Assembly: GCA_001915385.1 (NCBI GenBank)
Contig: MNQK01000006.1
Coordinates: forward strand, 56,125-120,124
From: Bacteroidales bacterium 52_46
GTDB taxonomy: Bacteria > Bacteroidota > Bacteroidia > Bacteroidales > Muribaculaceae
Direction of reading: 5' to 3'
Length of the DNA stretch: 64,000 nt
Part shown: positions 29,608 through 36,728 of the stretch, piece by piece
Position numbering within the stretch: the stretch's first letter is position 1
Layout: every line of letters begins with the position of its first letter
Notes under the pieces: model-generated
What the model was told of the DNA's origin: nothing
The model's database searches: none
What the model saw: the letters and a program-made list of their open reading frames with translations, nothing else
Program-made: the position numbers and the translations under genes

Positions 29608-29736
29608 ATTATTACATCTACAATAATGTATAAATAGCGGTACTTTTAAAAGCGACGAGCGGAGCGACGGTGTAAGCATCGGTGGATAGGCGATGACGCG
29701 CGATTCGATTGCATCTGTTGCAGGTGTCGTGGGCGC

Positions 29737-30618
29737 CTATCGGGAGATTACCAGAATGGTCTGGCCGGAGTCGAGGGCAGTTTTTATTTTGTCGCCGCCT
29801 TTGGTTACTTTGCAGAGGCTTATCTCGTCGCCCTCCACTTCCTCTATTTTCAGCCGGCCGATCACGGTGCGGGCTTCCTTTCCGGCGATTGTTTTGACAA
29901 GGTAGACGTCAAACTGCTGTCCTTTGTACACTCCGTCGGTAAATCCGAGGTCAATATATACCTCCTGCTGCTTGTTTTTCTTGAACTTTCCGCCCTCTAT
30001 TACCGAGGCATTGAGTGGGAATAACCGGTTATAGTGGTCGGCTACCATGCCTGTAAGATATTGCAGGGCATCGGTGATTGCTTTTTCTCCCGATGCCATC
30101 CAGGAGCCGCCGCTGTCGGATATGCTGAACGTATGGCTGTCGACTACCGTCCCGTCGCAGGCGTCCTTGAGATTGACTGTCACGCTTACAAGTCCACGAT
30201 AATAGGTATTTGTTGTGGTTTTGCCTTTGCTGTCTTTGGTCGACTCCGACTTTGACACCGTGCTGATGTTGGTTATTGTGCCGTCGGCATATAGTGCCGG
30301 GACGGCTCCTGAAAGCTCATCATCAGTAAAATTTCCGTCAGTCGGGCGAAAAAGCCGTACCTTGCTCAACCCGTTGACTATGCTTGCGCGGACTGCTTCG
30401 GCATACTGGGGCTGCTGGCTGGAGATCTGGCCTGTCAGCAACGTTTCGGCCACACTTTTAAGCACTTTCCCGGGGCTATCGGCGTTTCCACCGTTGGCAG
30501 GAGTATAGATAAGTTCACCCACTCCGATTTTATATACGATATTCTTCTCCCTCTGTCCGTAGACGGGAAGCATGGCTGAAAAAATCAGGACGATGACTGC
30601 GGATAATAATCTATGCAT
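29737..30618 (-). CDS. Exported protein with CsgG-like and FlgT-C-like parts
   Basis: 293 residues with a signal peptide (1-21, ending PVYGQ). Residues ~28-190 have a CsgG-like layout: 'YKIGVGELIYTP', then a repeated-induction segment 'DGTITNISTVSKS', and 'GLVSVTVNLKDACDGTVVDS' followed by 'ISDSGGSWM'. The last ~80 residues ('VYIDLGFTDGVYKGQQFDVY', 'RLKIEEVEGDEISLCKV') look like the small beta-barrel found at the end of flagellar protein FlgT. There is no flagellum in such bacteria, so this is a borrowed fold. There is no lipobox, so it is periplasmic. The next gene upstream on the same strand is a lipoprotein, 64 bp away. Function unknown. Confidence 0.75.
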   Translation of the reverse strand: MHRLLSAVIVLIFSAMLPVYGQREKNIVYKIGVGELIYTPANGGNADSPGKVLKSVAETLLTGQISSQQPQYAEAVRASIVNGLSKVRLFRPTDGNFTDDELSGAVPALYADGTITNISTVSKSESTKDSKGKTTTNTYYRGLVSVTVNLKDACDGTVVDSHTFSISDSGGSWMASGEKAITDALQYLTGMVADHYNRLFPLNASVIEGGKFKKNKQQEVYIDLGFTDGVYKGQQFDVYLVKTIAGKEARTVIGRLKIEEVEGDEISLCKVTKGGDKIKTALDSGQTILVISR

Positions 30619-30682
30619 ATTTTTCTAATCTGTTTATCAGGATACTGACGAGTAAATAGTTACGAGAATCAGATGACCGGTT

Positions 30683-31312
30683 TCATATTTCCATCCCGAA
30701 ATCGATGTCTATGTTGTCTATCGGGAGATTGGGGAGGGGTACGATGGTAAGAACGGGGATTTCATATAATTTACTTCCGCACACCTCACATTGCTCTCTG
30801 TATTCTACATAGACAGCGCCGCATTTGGGGCATATATATGCTTTCGGATAAGAAAACGAATCCTCTCCGTCGTTACCGTCGGGAAACAGATTGCGCAGAT
30901 ACGCGTTTGACGTCATTACGAGGCGGAACGGCTTCATGTCTTTGAGATTGAAATATATGTTGCCGTATATGCCGTCGGACGAAGCCGATACAGCGGATAC
31001 TTTCATTGTCCCGTATTCATGGAAATCGAAGGAGGCCGATTTAGCGCCGTCCAATTCCTGCGCCATGAGACCGGAAACAAAGCCTTTGGCTATATCGGAC
31101 GACTGAAATCCCACGAACCTGAGGTCGGAGCCGCTGATTTCAGGGAAAAGTTCTTTTCCGTCAGCGGTATGGAGCAGCCGGACTATACGGTTGTAATTCT
31201 GTTCGTCACTGACCGGCTCATCCTTATCCGAATCACACGAACTCACAGCGATAAAAAGGAACGAAAGACAAAGGAATATAAATGCGTTTATTTTCAATTT
31301 CATACCATCCAA
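30683..31312 (-). CDS. Lipoprotein with C-terminal zinc ribbon
   Basis: 209 residues; lipobox VSSC (Cys26) gives a lipoprotein with an acidic start (DSDKDEP), typical of surface export in Bacteroidota. The start may be ATG 31303 (MKLKINAF) instead of 31312. Residues 40-150 are an unknown domain. Residues ~158-185 contain CPKC and CEVC 12 residues apart, a rubredoxin/zinc-ribbon pair ('YICPKCGAVYVEYREQCEVC' type). Such a cytosol-type metal site on an exported lipoprotein is unusual. The likely -7 box is at 31520-31527, with a palindromic element (31329-31513) placed between it and the gene. Confidence 0.8.
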   Translation of the reverse strand: MDGMKLKINAFIFLCLSFLFIAVSSCDSDKDEPVSDEQNYNRIVRLLHTADGKELFPEISGSDLRFVGFQSSDIAKGFVSGLMAQELDGAKSASFDFHEYGTMKVSAVSASSDGIYGNIYFNLKDMKPFRLVMTSNAYLRNLFPDGNDGEDSFSYPKAYICPKCGAVYVEYREQCEVCGSKLYEIPVLTIVPLPNLPIDNIDIDFGMEI

Positions 31313-31328
31313 TTTAATATCTTATAAA

Positions 31329-31513
31329 TAAGTAACTGTTTAAAATTATTTTATACTAACCATTCTCATTATTTTAATATTCTGCCGGAGTCTTTTTCGT
31401 CGCTTTCCATCTCGTCATCAGTCATGTAGCTCGCTACACTCCTTCTTCCTCATTGGAAATCGCCTGAAAAATCCTTCCGTCATAATATCAAAATAATTTT
31501 GAACAGTTACTTA
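31329..31513. repeat. Palindromic MITE-like element A
   Basis: About 185 bp with inverted ends: TAAGTAACTGTTT (31329-31341) and its near-perfect complement (31501-31513), continuing inward through AAAATTATTTT. The centre (31420-31446) carries GTAGCTCGCTAC and CTCCTTC. No coding capacity. Centre is related to element B. Confidence 0.75.
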
Positions 31514-31519
31514 ACTGTA

Positions 31520-31527
31520 CAAAGTTA
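31520..31527 (-). promoter_or_regulatory. -7 box upstream of element A
   Basis: CAAAGTTA on the plus strand is TAACTTTG on the minus strand. It would drive the zinc-ribbon lipoprotein gene through element A, giving a structured leader of about 200 nt. No good -33 element is seen. Confidence 0.45.
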
Positions 31528-31595
31528 AGAAATCTTTTCGGTATTATGAACTCTACACAATCACGTGGAATTTGAGCAAAAGGCTGCCCCATCTA

Positions 31596-31758
31596 AGAGC
31601 TTGTCTAAATTTATATGATGCAGATTTTGAGAGGGATTGTCAGATGGATTTTTGCTTGCGATGAAGGAGCGTAGCCGTAGCTACGTGACTGAAAAGCGAG
31701 CAAAAAGACACTGGCAAGACCCTCAAAAGCAAAGTGATATGAATTTTAGACAAGCTCT
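31596..31758. repeat. Palindromic MITE-like element B
   Basis: About 163 bp, imperfect inverted repeat along its whole length; ends AGAGCTTGTCTAAA (31596-31609) and TTTAGACAAGCTCT (31745-31758). The centre 31665-31692 (GAGCGTAGCCGTAGCTACGTGACTG) is, on the other strand, almost the centre of element A. Confidence 0.8.
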
Positions 31759-31767
31759 ATAAACCAA

Positions 31768-31797
31768 ATACACCGCGGTTGAAAAACCGCGGTGTAT
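31768..31797 (-). terminator. Hairpin after rubrerythrin
   Basis: 13-bp perfect stem (31768-31780 with 31785-31797) with a 4-nt loop, containing ACCGCGGTT, the same motif as in the repeat at 5830-5908. It lies 24 bp beyond the stop of the rubrerythrin gene. T-tract is short. Confidence 0.65.
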
Positions 31798-31820
31798 ATC
31801 GGTAAGACTGAACTGAGTTA

Positions 31821-32363
31821 TCAGTAGTTTTTGGCTTCGATTTCAAAAAAGCTCTTTGCGTGGAGGCATACGGGGCATGCTTCGGGTGCTTTTTTGCCTA
31901 TGACGATGTGCCCGCAGTTGCGGCATATCCATACGGTGTCACCTTCGCGCGAGAACACTATGCCCTCTTCGATGTTTGCGAGGAGCCGGCGGTAGCGTTC
32001 TTCATGGTGGCGCTCAATTGCAGCGACGGCACGGAAACGGTTGGCGATAGCCTTGAAACCCTCCTCGTCGGCTTCCTGAGCCATGCGTTCATACATTGAG
32101 GTCCACTCATAGTTCTCTCCTTCAGCAGCCTCACGCAGATTGTCCATTGTGTCGGAAATCTCGCCGCCGTTGAGGAGTTTGTACCACAGTTTGGCATGTT
32201 CTTTCTCATTGTTGGCAGTCTCCTCGAAGATTGCGGCAATCTGTTCGTAACCGTCTTTTCTTGCCTTTGATGCAAAATAAGTGTATTTGTTGCGTGCCTG
32301 CGATTCGCCGGCAAATGCTTCCTGAAGGTTGCGTTCTGTTTTTGTTCCTTTTAATTCTCTCAT
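31821..32363 (-). CDS. rbr: Rubrerythrin
   Basis: 180 residues. An N-terminal ferritin-like four-helix domain carries the di-iron ligands ('FAGESQARNKYTYFA', 'ANNEKEHAKLW', 'RAVAAIERHHEERY'), and a C-terminal rubredoxin-like domain has CRNC and CPVC. Rubrerythrin reduces hydrogen peroxide in anaerobes with electrons from rubredoxin or NADH-linked reductases, in the cytoplasm. It is the second gene of an operon, 63 bp after a PerR-like regulator gene, and shares its peroxide-type promoter. This arrangement is common in anaerobes. Confidence 0.97.
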   Translation of the reverse strand: MRELKGTKTERNLQEAFAGESQARNKYTYFASKARKDGYEQIAAIFEETANNEKEHAKLWYKLLNGGEISDTMDNLREAAEGENYEWTSMYERMAQEADEEGFKAIANRFRAVAAIERHHEERYRRLLANIEEGIVFSREGDTVWICRNCGHIVIGKKAPEACPVCLHAKSFFEIEAKNY

Positions 32364-32426
32364 TTTAAATAGTTTTTAAGTTAGTTTATTTTATGTTGTT
32401 GTATGATAGAGCGTATCACAGCTGCC

Positions 32427-32861
32427 TCAGCCATCTGTACTGCGACATTCAGGGCATAGGCCCCTGAAATAGATGTCGACACTTTCGGTGGCAAATCCGG
32501 CCGAAACGAATCCTTCGACATCTGCGGGCATCGGCATGTCGAATATCCGTCCGCACGCACGGCATATAAAATGGCTGTGCGGACTTTGCGGCGCAAGATC
32601 GTAACGCATATTCCCACTCTCAATCTCAAGTTCACGCACAAGTCCGGCATCGACAAGCGTATGCAGGCTGTTGTACACCGTAGTACGCGACAGCGAGGGA
32701 TATTTCTCGGAAAGAGCCGTAAAAATCGACTCCGCTGCAGGGTGTCTCTGCGAATTTGCCACAAAAGAAAATATTGAAATCCTTTGGGCGGAAGGACGCA
32801 CTCCGGCATGATGGAGCATCCCGGCCAATTCGGCATCTGTATATATCTTATCTTTCGGCAT
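32427..32861 (-). CDS. Fur-family regulator, PerR-like
   Basis: 144 residues. N-terminal winged helix ('PSAQRISIFSFVANSQRHP', 'TTVYNSLHTLVDAGL') and C-terminal metal and dimer domain with the structural zinc cysteines CRAC and CPEC, and regulatory ligands in 'SPHSHFICRAC'. Linkage to rubrerythrin and dyads of TTGTAA/TTACAA type in its promoter favour PerR over Fur or Zur. PerR represses peroxide defence genes until its iron-bound histidines are oxidised. First gene of the operon, so likely self-regulated. Confidence 0.93.
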   Translation of the reverse strand: MPKDKIYTDAELAGMLHHAGVRPSAQRISIFSFVANSQRHPAAESIFTALSEKYPSLSRTTVYNSLHTLVDAGLVRELEIESGNMRYDLAPQSPHSHFICRACGRIFDMPMPADVEGFVSAGFATESVDIYFRGLCPECRSTDG

Positions 32862-32876
32862 TCGTATTTAACATTA

Positions 32877-32919
32877 TTGTAACGATTACAAAATTAGTAA
32901 TAATTACAATAACTCCAAA
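32877..32919 (-). promoter_or_regulatory. perR-rbr promoter with PerR-like operators
   Basis: Minus-strand -33 TTTG (CAAA at 32916-32919), 19-bp spacer, -7 TAATTTTG (CAAAATTA at 32889-32896). TTGTAA-CGA-TTACAA (32877-32891) overlaps the -7 box and start point; GTAATAATTAC (32897-32907) fills part of the spacer. Both are AT-rich dyads of PerR/Fur type, placed for repression. Confidence 0.75.
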
Positions 32920-32973
32920 TTATTTTGCCGTTTTTTTGAAAAAAAAGTTTCAGATGCCCGGAAGCGATAATAA

Positions 32974-34113
32974 TCAGTTGCCGCAGAGCACGCGGGCGAG
33001 GTTATCGAAAAGGAGATGGTATTCGCAGCCTTTCTTTTCGCCAAGAGTCACGAAGATAAGGTTTTGTTGCGGGTCACAGAATAAGACCTGGCCATACAGG
33101 CCTATGGCGAAAAAGCACGGGCTGACGGCATCCTTACCGCCGATGCGCGTAGTTATGTTGTTCCAGCCGTAGGAGTATGCCTCGTTGTCGAGCGACGCAT
33201 GCGTGGAACGGTCTATCCACTGCCCGCTGACTATACGTTTGCCGTCCCATACGCCGCGGTTGAGATACAGTCGGCCTATTCTGGCGATGTCACGCACGTT
33301 GCTCACAAGGCCGCCGTAAGCCTTTGCCTGACGGTGCCGTCTGTCGTCAAGAGATATATATGCGTCGGCTTCCATGCCGAGCGGCCGCCATACTTTCTCC
33401 TCAAGATAAGAAGCGTAGGAACGTCCGGTAGCCCGTTCTATCGCCACTCCGAGCAGTGCGGTGGCCATCGAGTTATAATGGTGCGACGTGCCGGGACGCT
33501 CCTTGAAGTGCAATTTCTTGAACCGGCCGATGACATCGTCGCCATAATAAAGGCCGGCCATTTCTGAAAACGGATTCCATCCGTAATCATCATTGAAATC
33601 CAACCCCGTGCGCATGTCGAGAAGATGCTCTACGGTGAGTTCTCCAAACAGCGGGTCGGCCGAAGCGAGTTCGGGTATATAGGCAGTGACAGGGGCATTG
33701 ACATCAATGTAACCCTCGTCGACTGCAATCCCGCACATCAGCGCCGTCACCGCTTTCGATATGGAAAATACATTTGACGGCGACAACGGACTGAAAGAAC
33801 CATAATATTTTTCAAGCAGAATTGTATCGTTGCGCACAATAAGGAGCGCCCCCTCCCCTCTCACGCGGGAAAAATATTCATCCACTGTCTCGCCCGCGAA
33901 ATTTCCGCCGGTAAATGTCGACTCTTCAAAATATCGGTCATGGCCGTCAGTTGAAATCAACACGTTGCATGCCGTATCGCATGCCCGTATCGTGTCAAGA
34001 GCGAAATCAAGGTATGTATCAAACGACGGGCTCCCGCATCTCACGGCCCTGAATGCCGTACATCCCGTAAGAATGCAGCAAATCGCCGACAGAACAATAA
34101 ACGACTTTTTCAT
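32974..34113 (-). CDS. Serine hydrolase of the class C beta-lactamase/esterase family (lipoprotein)
   Basis: 379 residues; lipobox LTGC (Cys18). The beta-lactamase/transpeptidase-like domain has SISK (Ser117, Lys120) as the nucleophile motif and YNS in 'GTSHHYNSMATALLG' (near residue 208) as the second motif; a region 'LVSNVRDIARIG' precedes the third. Such proteins act as D-aminopeptidases, esterases or penicillin-binding-like hydrolases, and few are true resistance enzymes. It faces away from the response-regulator gene at 34368 and is probably transcribed alone. The 34114-34367 gap holds no gene. Confidence 0.9.
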   Translation of the reverse strand: MKKSFIVLSAICCILTGCTAFRAVRCGSPSFDTYLDFALDTIRACDTACNVLISTDGHDRYFEESTFTGGNFAGETVDEYFSRVRGEGALLIVRNDTILLEKYYGSFSPLSPSNVFSISKAVTALMCGIAVDEGYIDVNAPVTAYIPELASADPLFGELTVEHLLDMRTGLDFNDDYGWNPFSEMAGLYYGDDVIGRFKKLHFKERPGTSHHYNSMATALLGVAIERATGRSYASYLEEKVWRPLGMEADAYISLDDRRHRQAKAYGGLVSNVRDIARIGRLYLNRGVWDGKRIVSGQWIDRSTHASLDNEAYSYGWNNITTRIGGKDAVSPCFFAIGLYGQVLFCDPQQNLIFVTLGEKKGCEYHLLFDNLARVLCGN

Positions 34114-34355
34114 AATACAAAATTCCGTATGACGTACTGTGCCTATCAGCTACTCACTAAAAAAAGCACACATTGAACGGTACAAAGATAATCCTTTTAT
34201 TAAGAGGGCGTCTCATAACATGCGATATTTTTTCTGCCCAATCCTATGTTTCAATCCAAGCAAAATAATTTACTGCTTCTTGACAGCAATAAACAACCGC
34301 TGTTAAAGTTTTATTAAATTTCCTTACCTTAAGAAGATTATATGATTATTATACG

Positions 34356-34363
34356 TAAGTTTG
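34356..34363 (+). promoter_or_regulatory. -7 box of the response regulator gene
   Basis: TAAGTTTG fits TAnnTTTG and ends 4 nt before the ATG at 34368, so the transcript may be leaderless. No TTTG -33 element is seen. Confidence 0.5.
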
Positions 34364-34367
34364 CGGC

Positions 34368-35063
34368 ATGGAAACGACTAAACGAATTCTTGTCGTCGAC
34401 GACGAGGAAACCCTGTGCGATACTCTCGGGTTCAATCTTGAAGCCGAAGGATACAGCGTCGACACCGCATACAGTGCGGAAGAGGCACTTACACTCAATC
34501 TTTCGGATTATGATTTGATACTCCTTGACATCATGATGGGTGAGATATCGGGCATACAGCTTGCCCGTATCATGAAATCAAATCCGACCACGGCAGGTGT
34601 ACCCATCATATTCTGTACGGCAAAAGATACGGAGGACGACATGATACAGGGTCTCGACCTCGGAGCCGACGACTACATAGCCAAACCGTATTCGCTGCGT
34701 ACGGTGCTGGCACGCGTTCGGGCGGTATTGCGCCGTTCGGGTGCGTCGGCGAAAGAGGAAGTCGGGACTGAAAAGATAGTTTATGGCGGCCTCGTCATTA
34801 TCCCGTCGAAGAAAAGCTGTACCGTCGACGGCGAGGAGGTGAAGATGCCGCGCAAGGAGTTCGAGCTTCTGTATAAACTTCTGTCAAAGCCTGGCAAGAT
34901 ATTCTCGCGCGAGGAGCTGCTGCGCGACATCTGGACCGACGAGGTCGTTGTTGTCGACAGGGTGATAGATGTCAACATCACGCGCATACGTCAGAAAATC
35001 GGACGGTACGGTAAACAGATTGTGACACGGTCAGGCTACGGATATGGCTTCTTTACCGACTAA
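34368..35063 (+). CDS. OmpR/PhoB-family response regulator
   Basis: 231 residues. Receiver domain with acidic pair in VVDDEET, phospho-acceptor Asp54 in LILLDIMM, Thr in 'IFCTAKD' and Lys in 'YIAKPYS'. Winged-helix output domain with 'PRKEFELLYKLLSKPGKIF' and 'VDVNITRIRQKIG', ending in 'SGYGYGFFTD'. The sensor kinase gene overlaps its last 20 bp. A PiT-PhoU transporter gene follows the pair, which suggests (without proof) a PhoB-like role in phosphate or envelope signalling. Confidence 0.95.
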   Translation: METTKRILVVDDEETLCDTLGFNLEAEGYSVDTAYSAEEALTLNLSDYDLILLDIMMGEISGIQLARIMKSNPTTAGVPIIFCTAKDTEDDMIQGLDLGADDYIAKPYSLRTVLARVRAVLRRSGASAKEEVGTEKIVYGGLVIIPSKKSCTVDGEEVKMPRKEFELLYKLLSKPGKIFSREELLRDIWTDEVVVVDRVIDVNITRIRQKIGRYGKQIVTRSGYGYGFFTD

Positions 35064-36498
35064 ACGGCTGAGCTACTCCAGGCGGCTCTTCATCTGGCTG
35101 CTCGGTTACTCCCTGCTGCTTGTAGGGTGCTTCATCATCTTCCAGTATCACAGGGAAAAGGAGTTCAAGACCACCGAGGTCAACTCGCAGCTTCAGCTCA
35201 TCAACAACTTCATCATCGCCGAACTCGACGAAGGAAAAGACCTGAACGAAATCGACTATACGGATTTCCACCCGTTTGACCAGCTGCGCGTCAGCGTGCT
35301 CGACAAATCGGGATATATAATATTTGACACCTATCCCGACAGCATGCCGCGGCAGGACCACTCCCGGCGCGAAGAAATCATGAAGGCCATCGCCAAGGGG
35401 AGCGGATATGCCGTGCACCGACACAGCGAAAGCACGGGCGAGACATATTTCTATTCGGCTACCAGAGGAGATGATGGCGTGATTGTGCGCACGGCCGTGC
35501 CCTACGTGGTGTCGCTTGACTCGCTTCTTAAAGCTGACTACGGATTTCTGTGGATAATGGGTGCCGTCACATTGATAATGTGCACGCTTGGATATTTTGC
35601 CACGCGGCGCGTCGGGCAGCACATAATCCGTCTCAACCGCTTTGCCCAAAGCGCCGAGAAAGGCGTCAGAATATCCGACATCGAACCGTTCCCCCACGAC
35701 GAGCTCGGAGAGATTTCCAACCATATAATCCGTCTCTACGCCGAGCTGCAGCAGGCCAATGCCGACCGCGACCGCGAGCACCGCATAAGCCTACACGAGC
35801 AGCAGGAGAAAGAGCGCATAAAGAAACAGCTTACCAACAACATAAACCATGAGCTGAAAACACCCGTCGCCTCCATCCAGGTATGTCTTGAAACGATGAT
35901 CAGCCACCCCGACATCACTGACGCCAAGCGGATGGAATTTCTGCGGCGCAGCCTCGCGCACTGCGAGCGGCTGAAAAAACTGCTCGCCGATGTATCGCTG
36001 ATCACGCGTATGGACGACGGAGGGACCGCCATCGTAAAGGAAGAGGTCAATCTCACGGAAATAATCGCCGAAGCCGTAGCCGACAAACAGGCACTCGCTT
36101 CGTCACGCGGCATGCGTATAGACAACAATGTCAGCGCCATGTTGCGTATGAACGGCAACCCCACCCTGCTCATGTCGATATTCAATAACCTAATCGACAA
36201 TGCGATAGCATATAGCGGAGGCACTAAAATAACGATTTCGCCGCTCAGTATTGACAGCACGACGATAGCACTGTCGTTTGCCGACGACGGCATTGGAGTG
36301 GCCGAGGAACATTTCCCGCGTCTGTTCGAACGGTTCTACCGCATAGACAAAGGACGTTCACGTGCTGCAGGCGGCACAGGACTGGGACTGTCAATAGTCA
36401 AAAACGCCGTACTCATGCACGGCGGCACAATCACCGTAGCCAACGCCCCGACCGGCGGCCTTACATTCACCATCACCCTGAACGTAAGCGGAAAATAG
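35044..36498 (+). CDS. Sensor histidine kinase (PhoR-like position)
   Basis: 484 residues. Two membrane helices (about 14-34 and 167-190) bracket a periplasmic domain; a HAMP-like segment follows. His269 in NINHELKTPVA is the phosphorylation site. The ATP-binding domain has 'FNNLIDNAIAYSG', 'DDGIGV', 'LFERFYRIDKG' and 'GGTGLGLSIV'. The start ATG lies inside the end of the regulator gene, so the two are translationally coupled. The signal is unknown; the next gene encodes a phosphate transporter. Confidence 0.95.
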   Translation: MASLPTKRLSYSRRLFIWLLGYSLLLVGCFIIFQYHREKEFKTTEVNSQLQLINNFIIAELDEGKDLNEIDYTDFHPFDQLRVSVLDKSGYIIFDTYPDSMPRQDHSRREEIMKAIAKGSGYAVHRHSESTGETYFYSATRGDDGVIVRTAVPYVVSLDSLLKADYGFLWIMGAVTLIMCTLGYFATRRVGQHIIRLNRFAQSAEKGVRISDIEPFPHDELGEISNHIIRLYAELQQANADRDREHRISLHEQQEKERIKKQLTNNINHELKTPVASIQVCLETMISHPDITDAKRMEFLRRSLAHCERLKKLLADVSLITRMDDGGTAIVKEEVNLTEIIAEAVADKQALASSRGMRIDNNVSAMLRMNGNPTLLMSIFNNLIDNAIAYSGGTKITISPLSIDSTTIALSFADDGIGVAEEHFPRLFERFYRIDKGRSRAAGGTGLGLSIVKNAVLMHGGTITVANAPTGGLTFTITLNVSGK

Positions 36499-36522
36499 GG
36501 ACGTGATTAGACTCTCACCCAA

Positions 36523-36660
36523 TGCTGTTTACTTAAGGCGTCAATATCGGCTGGTATCCGACAGGATACCGATTTAGCAGTAACCGGGTACACCGAAGCA
36601 TAGCGAAGGTGTGCCCGGGCGCCCGAAGGCGCCTCCGGATTCGCTTTCATAAAAGGTTAA
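36523..36660. repeat. GC-rich palindromic cluster after the kinase gene
   Basis: Begins with TGCTGTTTACTTAA (36523-36536), the same 14-mer as at 63844-63857. Then hairpins: GGTATCC/GGATACC (36553-36570), CGGGTACACC/GGTGTGCCCG (36585-36617, one mismatch) and GGGCGCCC (36617-36624). No gene is present in the 36499-36728 gap. It resembles a REP-like or small mobile palindromic element. Confidence 0.6.
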
Positions 36661-36728
36661 GATTTTTGAAACATTCTTGAAACATTTTCTTGATTACTTT
36701 GTGTTATAAAACAAGTAATGAGAAAATA

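Larger units (their letters stand above)
20368..29610. mobile_element. AT-rich defence-type genomic island next to tRNA-Lys
   Basis: From just after tRNA-Lys to about 29.6 kb every gene is on the minus strand, base composition falls well below the flanks, and the genes are of accessory kinds: restriction-modification, DUF4062, KAP NTPase, RhuM-like and a small DNA-binding-like protein. A gene fragment that looks like the tail of a mobilisation protein lies at the far end. No integrase gene and no repeat of the tRNA 3' end was found inside the window, so the limits are estimates and the element is probably no longer mobile by itself. Confidence 0.6.

Noticed and set aside
20248..29740. att direct repeat of the tRNA-Lys 3' end at the far side of the island
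   Set aside because: I looked for the last ~20 bases of the tRNA near 29.1-29.7 kb and saw no copy; the far boundary stays undefined.
32974..34113. Serine hydrolase as an antibiotic-resistance beta-lactamase
   Set aside because: Only the general SxxK and YNS motifs are seen; most lipoprotein members of this family are esterases or peptidases.
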